Of a DNA stretch of 64,000 nt, positions 37,681 through 46,627 are shown piece by piece (positions within the stretch are counted from its first letter, which is position 1; each line of letters opens with the position of its first letter). The translations under genes and the position numbers were made by a program. Source of the stretch: an uncultured Celeribacter sp. (lineage in GTDB: Bacteria > Pseudomonadota > Alphaproteobacteria > Rhodobacterales > Rhodobacteraceae); assembly GCF_963676475.1 (NCBI RefSeq), contig NZ_OY781106.1, positions 868,001-932,000 of the forward strand, in the 5' to 3' direction. Below the pieces are notes generated by a model, which did no database searches, was not told the DNA's origin, and was given only the letters and a program-made list of their open reading frames with translations.

Positions 37681-38454
37681 ATGACTGTTCAAGGTAAAAC
37701 CGCTGTGATCACCGGGTCGAACTCAGGCATCGGGCTTGGCGTGGCGCGCGAATTGGCGAAATCGGGCGCGGATGTCGTGCTCAATTCCTTCACGGATCGC
37801 GACGAGGATCACGCGCTGGCCGAAGAGATCGGCAAGGAATTCGGCGTCACCGCGCGCTATATCAAAGCGGATATGTCGAAGGGCGACGAATGCCGCGCGC
37901 TCATCGAGAAGGCGGGCGCCTGCGATATTCTCGTCAACAACGCGGGCATTCAGCATGTCGCGGGGATCGACGAATTTCCGACCGCGAAATGGGATGCGAT
38001 CATCGCGATCAACTTGAGCTCGGCCTTTCACACCACGGCGGCCGCTTTGCCACTGATGCGCGCGGCGGGCTGGGGCCGGGTGATCAATATCGCCTCCGCC
38101 CATGGCCTGACCGCCTCGCCCTATAAATCCGCCTATGTCGCCGCCAAACACGGCGTGGTGGGGCTGACCAAGGTCACGGCACTGGAGACTGCCGAAGAGC
38201 CGATCACCTGTAATGCGATCTGTCCGGGCTATGTTTTGACCCCGCTGGTGGAGGCGCAAATCCCCGATACGATGGAGAAATACGGCATGGACCGCGAAAC
38301 GGTGATCCGTGAGGTTCTGTTGGATCGTCAACCGTCGAAACAATTCGCCACGGTCGAGGAACTGGGCGGCACTTGTGTGTTCCTCGCGTCTTCGGCGGCC
38401 AATCAGATTACGGGCACGACGATCTCCGTCGATGGTGGCTGGACCGCGCTCTGA
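37681..38454 (+). CDS. bdhA: 3-hydroxybutyrate dehydrogenase
   Basis: Short-chain dehydrogenase of 257 residues interconverting 3-hydroxybutyrate and acetoacetate, a step in polyhydroxybutyrate use. NAD-binding GSNSGIGLGVA, the structural NNAG in ILVNNAGIQHVA, catalytic Ser in IASAHG and YxxxK in SAYVAAKHGVVG are present, and the ending GTTISVDGGWTAL is diagnostic for the BdhA group. The ATG at 37681 follows GGAGGCACTT. One-base overlap with the patatin gene. Confidence 0.93.
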   Translation: MTVQGKTAVITGSNSGIGLGVARELAKSGADVVLNSFTDRDEDHALAEEIGKEFGVTARYIKADMSKGDECRALIEKAGACDILVNNAGIQHVAGIDEFPTAKWDAIIAINLSSAFHTTAAALPLMRAAGWGRVINIASAHGLTASPYKSAYVAAKHGVVGLTKVTALETAEEPITCNAICPGYVLTPLVEAQIPDTMEKYGMDRETVIREVLLDRQPSKQFATVEELGGTCVFLASSAANQITGTTISVDGGWTAL

Positions 38455-39509
38455 TGGCGAAAAAACCGTCCAAGACCGTCAAAAAGATCAACCTCGCGCT
38501 TCAGGGCGGAGGCGCGCATGGCGCCTTCACCTGGGGCGTGTTGGACCGGATGCTGGAGCATGAAGAGGTGGAGATCGCCGCGATTTCCGGCACCTCGGCG
38601 GGGGCGTTGAACGGCGCGGCGCTGAAATCCGGGCTGGTCCAGGGCGGGCGTGCCGGCGCAAAGGCGGCGCTCGATCGCGTCTGGGCGCAGATGGGGGCGG
38701 TGTCGGACATGCGTTTGAGCGCCTGGATGTCGCAATTCGGTCCCACGACCGAGCTGTTCACCAAGATGATGCAATACACCGTGCCCTTTGCCTTTTTGGA
38801 TTCCATCGCCACGGTCACCAGCCCCTATGTCTACGGTGCGTTTTACGAAAACCCTTTGAACGATGTGGTCGAGGAACTGAATTGCAGCGTCTTGGGCGCC
38901 GAAGACGGCCCTGCGCTGTTCATTTCCACCACCAATGTGCGCACCGGCAAGATCCGGGTGTTTTCCGGCGATGAGGTGAACACGGATGTGATCCTCGCTT
39001 CCGCCTGTCTGCCGGAGTTGTTCCAGGCGGTTGAGATCACCGATCCTGTGACGGGGGTGACCGATCCCTATTGGGACGGCGGCTACACCGGCAACCCGGC
39101 GCTGTTTCCGCTCTTTGAGCCGGAATTCCCGGCGGATGTGGTGATCGTCAATATCAACCCTCTGGAACGCCCCGGCACGCCGAAAACGCCCGAAGAGATT
39201 CAGAACCGGATCAACGAGATTTCGTTTAATTCCTCGCTGTTGCGCGAGCTGCGCGCGGTGCAATTCGTGCGCGAATTGATCGCCGCCGAACGCCTGCCGC
39301 AGGGTACGATGAAGGATGTTCTCGTGCATATGATCGCCGACGACGCGTTGATGCAGGAACTGTCGGCGCGCACCAAAATGGTGCCGTCCCCTTTGATCCT
39401 GTCACGGCTCAAAGCGGCGGGCAGGGCGGCCTGTGACACGTTTTTAGCGGAGCATTTCGACGATCTGGGGGAACGCGCCAGTGTTGATTTGCATGAGATG
39501 TTCGCCTGA
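38454..39509 (+). CDS. Patatin-like phospholipase
   Basis: Serine lipase/esterase of the patatin family, 351 residues, no signal peptide. Oxyanion motif LQGGGAHGAFTWGVLD, nucleophile elbow SGTSAGALNG and the catalytic aspartate in YWDGGYTGN form the Ser-Asp dyad. Coupled (TGATG) to 3-hydroxybutyrate dehydrogenase, an arrangement suggesting a part in polyhydroxybutyrate or lipid turnover; the substrate is not shown by sequence. Confidence 0.9.
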   Translation: MAKKPSKTVKKINLALQGGGAHGAFTWGVLDRMLEHEEVEIAAISGTSAGALNGAALKSGLVQGGRAGAKAALDRVWAQMGAVSDMRLSAWMSQFGPTTELFTKMMQYTVPFAFLDSIATVTSPYVYGAFYENPLNDVVEELNCSVLGAEDGPALFISTTNVRTGKIRVFSGDEVNTDVILASACLPELFQAVEITDPVTGVTDPYWDGGYTGNPALFPLFEPEFPADVVIVNINPLERPGTPKTPEEIQNRINEISFNSSLLRELRAVQFVRELIAAERLPQGTMKDVLVHMIADDALMQELSARTKMVPSPLILSRLKAAGRAACDTFLAEHFDDLGERASVDLHEMFA

Positions 39510-39515
39510 GGTGAC

Positions 39516-40268
39516 TTACTCAGGCTGATCCGGCATTTTCTCAGCCGGCGGTTGCGTCGGGTCTTTCGGATTGGGGTAAACCAGACCGGCAGAGATCACC
39601 AGTTTCGCCGCATCCTCGACCGACATGTCGAGCAGGATCACATCGCTTTCCGGGAAGAACAGCAAAAAGCCCGAGGTCGGGTTCGGCGTGGTTGGAACAA
39701 AGACCGAGAGGTATTTTTCATCCTCTGGCGTGCGCCGCGCCACCTCGCCCTTGGCATTCGTCGAGACAAAGCCGATGGCCCAGATGCCACGACGAGGATA
39801 TTCGATCAGACAGGCCTTGTCGAAAGAGGTGCCGGACTGCGAAAACACGGTTTCCGCGATCTGCTTCACGCCATTATAGATCGACCGCACCACGGGCGTG
39901 CGATCCACGAGGTTCTCCGCCCAGCGAATGAGAGAGCGACCCACGAGCCCCTTGGCGATCCAGCCGACCACCACGGTGAAGATCAGGAAAATCACCACAC
40001 CCGCGCCGCGCAGGTTGATGTGAATCTGCTCGCCCGGCTCCGTGTATCCAAGGAACCGGTTGATCAGCGCATCCGGGTGGTAGCTCGAGGGCACAAAGGT
40101 CAAAACCCAGCCATCGACCCAGCCGATCACGGTCCAGATCACATAGGCGGTCAACCCGATGGGAGCGACCACGACAAGCCCCGTCAGAAACGCCGCACGC
40201 AAATGCGCCAAAAGCCCCGGCTTGCGCGGTTGGGGCGGGTGGGTTTCATCTTCGAAAGGGTTGTTCAT
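39516..40268 (-). CDS. DUF502 membrane protein
   Basis: A 250-residue inner-membrane protein of the DUF502 family. Two N-terminal membrane helices (AAFLTGLVVVAPIGLTAYVIWTV and GAGVVIFLIFTVVVGWIAKG) are followed by the conserved soluble part: TPVVRSIYNGVKQIAETV, GIWAIGFVS and FVPTTPNPTSGFLLFFPESDV. Function not known. Convergent with the patatin gene, 6 bases apart. Confidence 0.9.
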   Translation of the reverse strand: MNNPFEDETHPPQPRKPGLLAHLRAAFLTGLVVVAPIGLTAYVIWTVIGWVDGWVLTFVPSSYHPDALINRFLGYTEPGEQIHINLRGAGVVIFLIFTVVVGWIAKGLVGRSLIRWAENLVDRTPVVRSIYNGVKQIAETVFSQSGTSFDKACLIEYPRRGIWAIGFVSTNAKGEVARRTPEDEKYLSVFVPTTPNPTSGFLLFFPESDVILLDMSVEDAAKLVISAGLVYPNPKDPTQPPAEKMPDQPE

Positions 40269-40388
40269 TCTAGGGGACTGACCGTGTAAGAGGCGCGATT
40301 GAGAGGGAACTTAGGGGGGCATGTGTTAAGACACAATAAGCCCCCCGTCGTTTTTCAATGCTCTGACGTCTATTTCACGCGTTTGCGT

Positions 40389-41300
40389 TTATTTGGCGGT
40401 CAATTCGCAGGCGATTTTGGCCGCAAGCCGCGCGTTGTTGCGCACCAATGCGATATTGGCGACCAGAGATTTGCCCTCGGTCAGCTCGAACATACGCTGC
40501 AACAGGAAAGGCGTGACCTCTTTCGCGGCGATGCCCTTATCTTCGGCCTCTTTCAGCGCGGTTTCGACATAGGGCATGATCACTTCGCGCGAAATCTCAT
40601 CCGCTTCGGGGATCGGGTTGGCCACCAGTTGACCGCCCTTGAGGCCCATCGCCGCGCGCATCTCCATCGCCGCGGCGATCTCACCCGCGCTGTCCATCCG
40701 CAAAGGCGCGGGCAGGCCAGAGGCGCGCGACCAGAACGCCGGGATCTCGTCCTGACCATAGGCGATCACCGGCACGCCATGGGTTTCCAGCACTTCGAGC
40801 GTCTTCGGAATGTCGAGAATGGCTTTCGGCCCGGCGGCCACCACGGTCACGGCCGTCTCGCCCAGCTCGAGAAGGTCGGCGGAGATGTCGAACGTCTCTT
40901 CGGCACCGCGATGCACGCCGCCGATGCCGCCGGTGGCAAAGACTTTGATGCCGGCAATCTGAGCGGCAATCATGGTGGCGGCCACGGTGGTCGCACCTGT
41001 GGCGCCGCGCGCGATACAGACTGGCAAATCGGCACGCGACACTTTCATCACGCCGGTCGCCTGACCGAGTGCGATGAGCTGCGTCTCCGTGAGGCCGATA
41101 TGAAGCACACCGTCCAGCACCGCGATGGTCGCGGGCACGGCGCCTGCGGCACGGATGTCCTCTTCGACCGTCTGGGCGGTTTCGACGTTTTGCGGGTAGG
41201 GCATGCCATGGGTGATGATCGTGGACTCGAGCGCCACGACGGGACGGCCCGCCTCCAGCGCGTCGGCGACTTCGGGGGCATACATCATCGGCAGGGTCAT
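40389..41300 (-). CDS. psuG: Pseudouridine-5'-phosphate glycosidase
   Basis: Cleaves pseudouridine 5'-phosphate to uracil and ribose 5-phosphate. The 303-residue product has the family core: VALESTIITHGMPYPQN, LPVCIARGATGATTVAATM, FATGGIGGVHRGAE and a late NPIPEADEI. It overlaps psuK by 4 bases and forms the usual two-step salvage pair with it. Confidence 0.93.
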   Translation of the reverse strand: MTLPMMYAPEVADALEAGRPVVALESTIITHGMPYPQNVETAQTVEEDIRAAGAVPATIAVLDGVLHIGLTETQLIALGQATGVMKVSRADLPVCIARGATGATTVAATMIAAQIAGIKVFATGGIGGVHRGAEETFDISADLLELGETAVTVVAAGPKAILDIPKTLEVLETHGVPVIAYGQDEIPAFWSRASGLPAPLRMDSAGEIAAAMEMRAAMGLKGGQLVANPIPEADEISREVIMPYVETALKEAEDKGIAAKEVTPFLLQRMFELTEGKSLVANIALVRNNARLAAKIACELTAK

Positions 41301-42208
41301 AGGGGGGTATCTCCGGAAACATAGTGAGCGGCCGCTTCAAGCGCCGCGGTCAAAGCGTCGGCGGCATCTGCGCCACGCATTTCGGCGGCAATATGCGCCG
41401 CCATGAAAGTGTCGCCCGCGCCGGTCACACGCGCGACCAGAACTTCGGGCGGGGTATGGGTCAGGACCTCTCCATCGCAGGCAATCGAGGCACCTTTGCC
41501 ACCGTTGGTGACCAAGACCCGATGCGCGCCACGGTCTTCGACGAGGACCTTCGCGGCCTCCGCCGAGGTCTCGAATTGGGTCTGCGCCAAGAGGCCAGCC
41601 TCTTCGAGGTTGACGTAAAGCGTTGCGCGCGGGTGATCTAGCAGCGGCAACAACCGCTCGGCCTTGCCGGGTGAGGCGGGGGCCACACGCAGATCGGCCC
41701 TGGCAAACAACGGCGACTGCGCAATCTCTCGCAACAATTGTGTCGTCAGATTACCATCGAGCGCCACCGGGCCCTCGTAAGGTGCATTGACCGTGCCCAG
41801 ACGCCCGTCGGCCAGAGGCCGCAGGATTTTATCGCCCGCGCGCTCCAGCGAATGCGCATCCGCGATGGCGGCGATCAAGCCGTTGGCGCCTTCGACGGCC
41901 ATATAGCTGTCGGTCGGCAGGTCCTCAGAGAGGTAAACGTGATCCGTACCGATGCCGCGCACTTTCGCCGCCTCGATCAATTCCGCGCCCGCCGGATCGC
42001 GCCCGATGGCGGTCAAGAGATCGGGCACCATCCCGAACCGCGCCAGAGCCATGGCAATATTCATCGCCACACCACCCGGCACCCGCACGATGCGTCCCGG
42101 CACGTCGGAGCCCACGCGCATCGAGCGATCCGTGCGTCCGATCACGTCCCAAAGCACCGAGCCGATGCAAAGAATGTCATGTGATTTGTCATGATGCATT
42201 TTATCCAT
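41297..42208 (-). CDS. psuK: PfkB-family pseudouridine kinase
   Basis: Ribokinase-fold sugar kinase of about 303 residues. PfkB signatures are seen as VPGGVAMNIAMALARFG and, at the catalytic base, ARVTGAGDTFMAAHIAAEM. By its coupling to psuG it should phosphorylate pseudouridine. Start: MDKMHHDKSHDI at 42208 is taken, with 42199 possible and an upstream frame to 42235 less likely. Confidence 0.9.
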   Translation of the reverse strand: MDKMHHDKSHDILCIGSVLWDVIGRTDRSMRVGSDVPGRIVRVPGGVAMNIAMALARFGMVPDLLTAIGRDPAGAELIEAAKVRGIGTDHVYLSEDLPTDSYMAVEGANGLIAAIADAHSLERAGDKILRPLADGRLGTVNAPYEGPVALDGNLTTQLLREIAQSPLFARADLRVAPASPGKAERLLPLLDHPRATLYVNLEEAGLLAQTQFETSAEAAKVLVEDRGAHRVLVTNGGKGASIACDGEVLTHTPPEVLVARVTGAGDTFMAAHIAAEMRGADAADALTAALEAAAHYVSGDTPL

Positions 42209-42418
42209 GGGACTATTGCGCCTGTTTTTGACCAAATGGCAAGAGATGCCGTGCAGGACAGACGGGGCCTTACGTCTCCTTTGCTGTAAAAATACTCAAA
42301 GCAACGGCGCAGGAGAGGGCAGGGGTTGCCAAGCCCCACATTCCTCTCTATATGCGCGATCACTTCACAGGCGGAGGCGGGTCCTCGGGGGAGACATCCT
42401 CGAACGATCCACCGGTTG

Positions 42419-42430
42419 GGGCATATGCCC
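42419..42430. promoter_or_regulatory. Palindrome in the rpsB leader
   Basis: GGGCAT-ATGCCC lies 43 bases before the rpsB start. In other proteobacteria the rpsB leader binds S2 for feedback; whether this element does so is inference. Confidence 0.35.
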
Positions 42431-42472
42431 TGAGACCCTCCGCTCAGGCGTTAAACCGGAAAGGAAACACGA

Positions 42473-43246
42473 ATGGCGCTTCCCGATTTCTCCATTCGTC
42501 AGCTCTTGGAAGCTGGCGTCCACTATGGCCACCAAACTCAGCGTTGGAACCCGCGTATGCAGGAGTTCATCTACGGTGAGCGCAACGGCATCCACATTTT
42601 CGACCTCACCCAGACCGTCCCGATGCTGGACCAGGCTCTGCAGGTCGTGCGTGACGTTGCTGCCAAAGGCGGCCGTATTCTCTTCGTCGGCACCAAACGT
42701 CAGGCTGCTGGCGCCATCGCCGAATCCGCTGAGAAATGTGCACAGTATTACATGAACCACCGTTGGCTCGGCGGCACGCTGACCAACTGGAAAACCGTCT
42801 CCCAGTCGATCCAGCGTCTGAACGCCATTGATGAGACCCTCGCCTCCGGCGCAGAAGGCCTCACCAAGAAAGAGCGTCTGAACATGGAACGCGACCAAGC
42901 CAAGCTGCAAGCTTCGCTCGGTGGTATCCGCGAAATGGGCGGTGTGCCGGATCTTCTCTTCGTCATCGACGTGAAAAAAGAAGACCTCGCCATCCTCGAA
43001 GCCAAGAAACTGGGCATTCCGGTTGTGGCTGTTGTGGACTCCAACTGCTCCCCGGCGGGCGTGGACTACATCATCCCGGGCAACGACGACGCGTCCCGCG
43101 CGATCTCGCTCTACACCGATCTCGTCGCCCGTGCGGCTCTCGACGGCATGACCGCTCAGATGGGTGCAGCCGGCGTGGACATCGGTGCTTTCGAAGAAGC
43201 GATCGCTGAAGAAGCCGTCGCAGAAGAAGCATCCGCTGAGGCCTGA
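42473..43246 (+). CDS. rpsB: 30S ribosomal protein S2
   Basis: Ribosomal protein of 257 residues. Family motifs: LLEAGVHYGHQTQRWNPRM, FVGTKRQAAGAI, YYMNHRWLGGTLTNWKT, and IPVVAVVDSNCSPAGVDYIIPGND. The C-terminal tail is acidic and alanine-rich (AIAEEAVAEEASAEA), as often in alphaproteobacteria. Ribosome site GGAAAGGAAA. Upstream of tsf in the conserved pair. Confidence 0.97.
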   Translation: MALPDFSIRQLLEAGVHYGHQTQRWNPRMQEFIYGERNGIHIFDLTQTVPMLDQALQVVRDVAAKGGRILFVGTKRQAAGAIAESAEKCAQYYMNHRWLGGTLTNWKTVSQSIQRLNAIDETLASGAEGLTKKERLNMERDQAKLQASLGGIREMGGVPDLLFVIDVKKEDLAILEAKKLGIPVVAVVDSNCSPAGVDYIIPGNDDASRAISLYTDLVARAALDGMTAQMGAAGVDIGAFEEAIAEEAVAEEASAEA

Positions 43247-43354
43247 TTTTTTCGACCGTAAGGGACCAAGTCCCGCGCGGTCGTTACAAAATTGATACGG
43301 GGGCAGGGTAATCCCGCCCCCGGAACTGATCCAAGACATTCTAGGAGAGCCGAC

Positions 43355-44230
43355 ATGGCAATCACTGCTGCTCAGGTGAAAGAACTGCGCGAATCCACTG
43401 GCGCGGGCATGATGGACGCGAAAAAAGCGCTGGTCGAAACCGATGGCGACATGGAAGCCGCCGTTGACTGGCTGCGCACCAAAGGTCTGGCGAAAGCCGC
43501 CAAGAAATCCGGTCGTACCGCAGCCGAAGGCCTCGTGGCCGTCGCTGTGGACGGTGGCGTGGGTGTCGCTGTCGAAGTGAACTCCGAAACCGACTTCGTT
43601 GCGAAAAACGCCGAATTCCAGACCATGGTGAAAGACATCGCCGCGGCCGCTCTGGGCGTGTCCGACGTCGAAGCGCTGAAAGCTGCTGTCGTGAACGGCA
43701 AGCCGGTCTCCGAGCTGATCACCGACAAGATCGCCACCATCGGCGAGAACATGTCCGTGCGTCGCATGGCGAAAATCGAAGCTGACACTGTTGTGACCTA
43801 CATCCACAACGCAGCGGCTGACGGTCTTGGCAAAATCGGCGTGCTGGTCGGCCTCAAAGGCGGCGACGAAGCCTTTGGCAAACAGGTTGCGATGCACATC
43901 GCGGCGGCCAACCCGCAGGGCCTCGGTGAAGCTGATCTCGACCCGGCTGTGGTTGAGAAGGAAAAGCAAATCCAGATCGACATCGCCCGCGAATCCGGCA
44001 AGCCGGAAAACATCATCGAGAACATGATCAAAGGCCGGATGGCGAAATTCATCGCCGAATCCACCCTGCTGGGTCAGGCTTTCGTGGTGAACCCGGATCT
44101 GACCGTCGAGAAAGCCGCGAAAGAAGCCGGTGCCGAGATCGTCGGTTTCGTGCGTCTTGAAGTCGGCGAGGGCATCGAGAAAGAGACCGAAGATTTCGCC
44201 GCTGAAGTCGCGAAAGCGATGCAGGGCTGA
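43355..44230 (+). CDS. tsf: Elongation factor Ts
   Basis: Guanine-nucleotide exchange factor for EF-Tu, 291 residues. N-terminal UBA-like domain AAQVKELRESTGAGMMDAKKAL, then the exchange core with EVNSETDFVAKN and the FVVNPDLTVEKAAKEAG region. Start ATG at 43355 after AGGAGAG. Followed by a terminator. Confidence 0.97.
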   Translation: MAITAAQVKELRESTGAGMMDAKKALVETDGDMEAAVDWLRTKGLAKAAKKSGRTAAEGLVAVAVDGGVGVAVEVNSETDFVAKNAEFQTMVKDIAAAALGVSDVEALKAAVVNGKPVSELITDKIATIGENMSVRRMAKIEADTVVTYIHNAAADGLGKIGVLVGLKGGDEAFGKQVAMHIAAANPQGLGEADLDPAVVEKEKQIQIDIARESGKPENIIENMIKGRMAKFIAESTLLGQAFVVNPDLTVEKAAKEAGAEIVGFVRLEVGEGIEKETEDFAAEVAKAMQG

Positions 44231-44259
44231 TCTGACGTTTCACACGTCTGAAAAGGTTC

Positions 44260-44290
44260 AAAGGGGGCTGCCTTCGGGTGGCCCTTTTTC
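44260..44290 (+). terminator. Terminator of rpsB-tsf
   Basis: AAAGGGGGC and GGCCCTTTTT form an imperfect G/C stem with a CTTCGG-like cap and T run, 30 bases after tsf. Confidence 0.85.
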
Positions 44291-44595
44291 ATTTGAAAAG
44301 GTGTTTCGATGACAGATTTCCGTGCATCGCATGAAATGATTTTTAAGCAGGGGAGAGATCAAGGGCCGCAAAGTCGACTATAAACCCGCGACCCTCATGA
44401 AGTGTCGGTAAGCCGAATAACGTGGCGATCCCGTCACCCCCGTCCCAAAGGCCAAGCCTCAGAAAGCCGGAACAGCCCCAATCTGTCTTTCTATTCATAT
44501 TTGTGCAACTACGCACATCCTTACCTTTAACTAAAAATTAACGAATACGGGGTTGAGGTGACGCGAAGTCAACTTATCCGCCAGCGGCAGCTCGG
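44291..44595. other. Intergenic region between tsf terminator and LuxR solo
   Basis: About 300 bases between convergent units, ending in an A/T-rich stretch (CTAAAAATTAACG). I see no gene, RNA or repeat. Confidence 0.5.
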
Positions 44596-45333
44596 TCAGA
44601 ATGTGAAAATCTGATTATGCATCGCCGCTTTGAGAACGGCCTGTGCAGTGGTGTCCACACTTAGAGATTCACGCGCGAGTCGAAGATGTTTCTCAACCGT
44701 TGCCTTGTTCAGCCCCATGATCTGCGCCGTATCTGCGACGGTTTTGCCATCGCCGATCCATTCGAGAACCTCACGCTGACGTTTCGTCAAAATGCGCTTG
44801 GGCAAGGGCAGGCTGATGAGTTTCAAATGCGCGACACCACAGATGAGTTCAAGTTCTTCGCCCCACCGCGCCCAAATCTCATCCGCCTGCTCCTGCGTGC
44901 CGACATGCGGTTCTAAAGACAGGCCGATGGCGCCCTTGGCCCGTTTTAAGGAATGCGGAAACGCGATCGTATATCCGCAGGTCACCCCGGAGGCCTGATT
45001 AAAGGCCACCACCTTGCGCTCCTCTTCGGTGAAGGTTTCAAGGTTTTCACCAATCCAACTCCATGGACAGGCTCCCACATTGTCGATGGACCAACGCACC
45101 ATGGGCCCGTGACGATACCGCCCCTCCAGAAAATAGCCCTGCATATACTCCGCGCTGAAATTGGTCAGGAACAGATGGTCCTTATCATCGCCAAACCCCG
45201 AAGATGTGTGAAACCGCGTGAAGCCGTAGAGAACATGGTGAAACCCGATGTCGGTCAAACAGGACAAAAGTGTATCCCAGACCTCTGCAACGGATGTCGC
45301 CGCGAGAATGTTATGAACTTGATGTTTCAGCAC
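44596..45333 (-). CDS. LuxR-family regulator with autoinducer-type domain (solo)
   Basis: A 245-residue regulator. N-terminal autoinducer-binding-like domain (about 1-165), including FHHVLYGFTRF and CPWSWIGEN, and C-terminal LuxR HTH (LTKRQREVLEWIGDGKTVADTAQIM, then NKATVEKHLRLARESL). In classic receptors a DP pair contacts the acyl-homoserine lactone; here the matching place reads RHGPMVRW, with glycine for aspartate. The GTG start at 45333 is 5 bases after GGGGGA and is preferred to a longer frame. No luxI-type synthase is in the window. Confidence 0.85.
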   Translation of the reverse strand: MLKHQVHNILAATSVAEVWDTLLSCLTDIGFHHVLYGFTRFHTSSGFGDDKDHLFLTNFSAEYMQGYFLEGRYRHGPMVRWSIDNVGACPWSWIGENLETFTEEERKVVAFNQASGVTCGYTIAFPHSLKRAKGAIGLSLEPHVGTQEQADEIWARWGEELELICGVAHLKLISLPLPKRILTKRQREVLEWIGDGKTVADTAQIMGLNKATVEKHLRLARESLSVDTTAQAVLKAAMHNQIFTF

Positions 45334-45621
45334 TTTATCCCCCAATACCTCGACCCTAAAAAGAACGGTTGCTGGGCGCAAGATGTCCCATAGGTCAAGA
45401 GGGCAACAGCAAGTCGCTTCGATCGCACTCCCGCAAACGCGTTTATGGTGATCTGGCTCTGCGTGCTCCCCGTGCAATCAAGGATTTATAGCGGAGATAT
45501 CGCTCAGCGGTGAATCTTTTCGCGTATGTGGAAACAGATCCAGAAAAAGCGTTTTAAGGGCATGAAACGACGCGCCAGGCGTGCATAATTACGTCACCAC
45601 AGATTTCAGGGGACTCACCTC

Positions 45622-46566
45622 ATGCGCAAATCCTGTCACATCCTTGGCGCGCCGATTGAAACCGGAGCGTCTCAACGCGGCTGCCTCATGGGCCCCGCCA
45701 GCCTGCGCACCGCAGGGTTGCCGGAAACGCTCAAAGCGCTTGGATGGTCCGTAAAAGACCTTGGCGACGTGGACATCGCGCCCCAGACAGAGCGCCCGCA
45801 CAGCAACCCGGTGGTACACAATCTCGCGGAAACCCGGGCCTGGATCGAGGCCTTGGAGCCGGCGGCCTATGAGGCGGCACGCAATTGCGATCTGCCGATT
45901 TTCATGGGGGGCGATCATTCGATGTCGGCGGGCACTGTGACAGGCGTTGCGCGCGTGGCAGCAGAGGAGGGGCGTCCGCTCTTTGTGCTCTGGCTCGATG
46001 CGCACCCGGATTTGCACAGGCTGGACACGACGGAGAGCGGCAATTTGCATGGCACGCCGGTGGCCTACTTCACGGGTCAGTTTTCAGATCAGCTTTCGGG
46101 GCAGGGCGACTATCCCGCGCTCACACATCCGGTCGATCCGACCCACATCTGTTTCATGGGCATCCGCTCGGTCGATCCGGCGGAACATGCGCGGATTCAG
46201 GACCTCGATATGGACGTTCACGACATGCGCGCGCTCGATGAAACGGGTGTTCTGGCGCCGCTTCGCACCTTTCTGGAGCGGGTCAAGGCGGCGAATGGAC
46301 GGCTTCATGTCAGTTTCGATGTCGATTTCCTCGACCCCGGCATTGCGCCCGCCGTCGGCACCACCGTTCCGGGGGGCGCGACCTTTCGCGAAGCGCATCT
46401 GATCATGGAAACGCTTTGTGACAGCGGGCTTGTCGGCTCGCTCGACCTTGTCGAACTCAACCCGTTTCTTGATGAGCGCGGGCGCACAGCGAAACTGTTA
46501 CGTGACCTGACGGCAAGCCTGTTCGGGCGTCGTGTCCTTGACCGAATGACCCGAAGTTTCGGATGA
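45622..46566 (+). CDS. rocF: Arginase-family enzyme (arginase)
   Basis: Mn-dependent ureohydrolase of 314 residues. Metal-ligand motifs are FMGGDHSMSAG, WLDAHPDLH (DAHxD) and SFDVDFLDPGIAP (DxD), all intact. The N-terminal GAPIETGASQRGCLMGPASLR fits arginase over agmatinase. It would turn arginine into ornithine and urea, feeding polyamine and glutamate catabolism together with the dehydrogenases nearby. Confidence 0.9.
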   Translation: MRKSCHILGAPIETGASQRGCLMGPASLRTAGLPETLKALGWSVKDLGDVDIAPQTERPHSNPVVHNLAETRAWIEALEPAAYEAARNCDLPIFMGGDHSMSAGTVTGVARVAAEEGRPLFVLWLDAHPDLHRLDTTESGNLHGTPVAYFTGQFSDQLSGQGDYPALTHPVDPTHICFMGIRSVDPAEHARIQDLDMDVHDMRALDETGVLAPLRTFLERVKAANGRLHVSFDVDFLDPGIAPAVGTTVPGGATFREAHLIMETLCDSGLVGSLDLVELNPFLDERGRTAKLLRDLTASLFGRRVLDRMTRSFG

Positions 46567-46575
46567 AAATCGCAA

Positions 46576-46608
46576 TAAAAAAGGCCTCCCGGATTGGGAG
46601 GCCTTTTC
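46576..46608. terminator. Bidirectional terminator between arginase and the ALDH gene
   Basis: AAAAGGCCTCCC-GGATT-GGGAGGCCTTTT with A and T runs on both sides, lying between two convergent stops. Confidence 0.92.
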
Positions 46609-46627
46609 GTGTTTCGAAGCTCTGAGA

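Noticed and set aside
42365..43969. 534-residue minus-strand frame over rpsB and tsf
   Set aside because: It covers two certain essential genes on the opposite strand.
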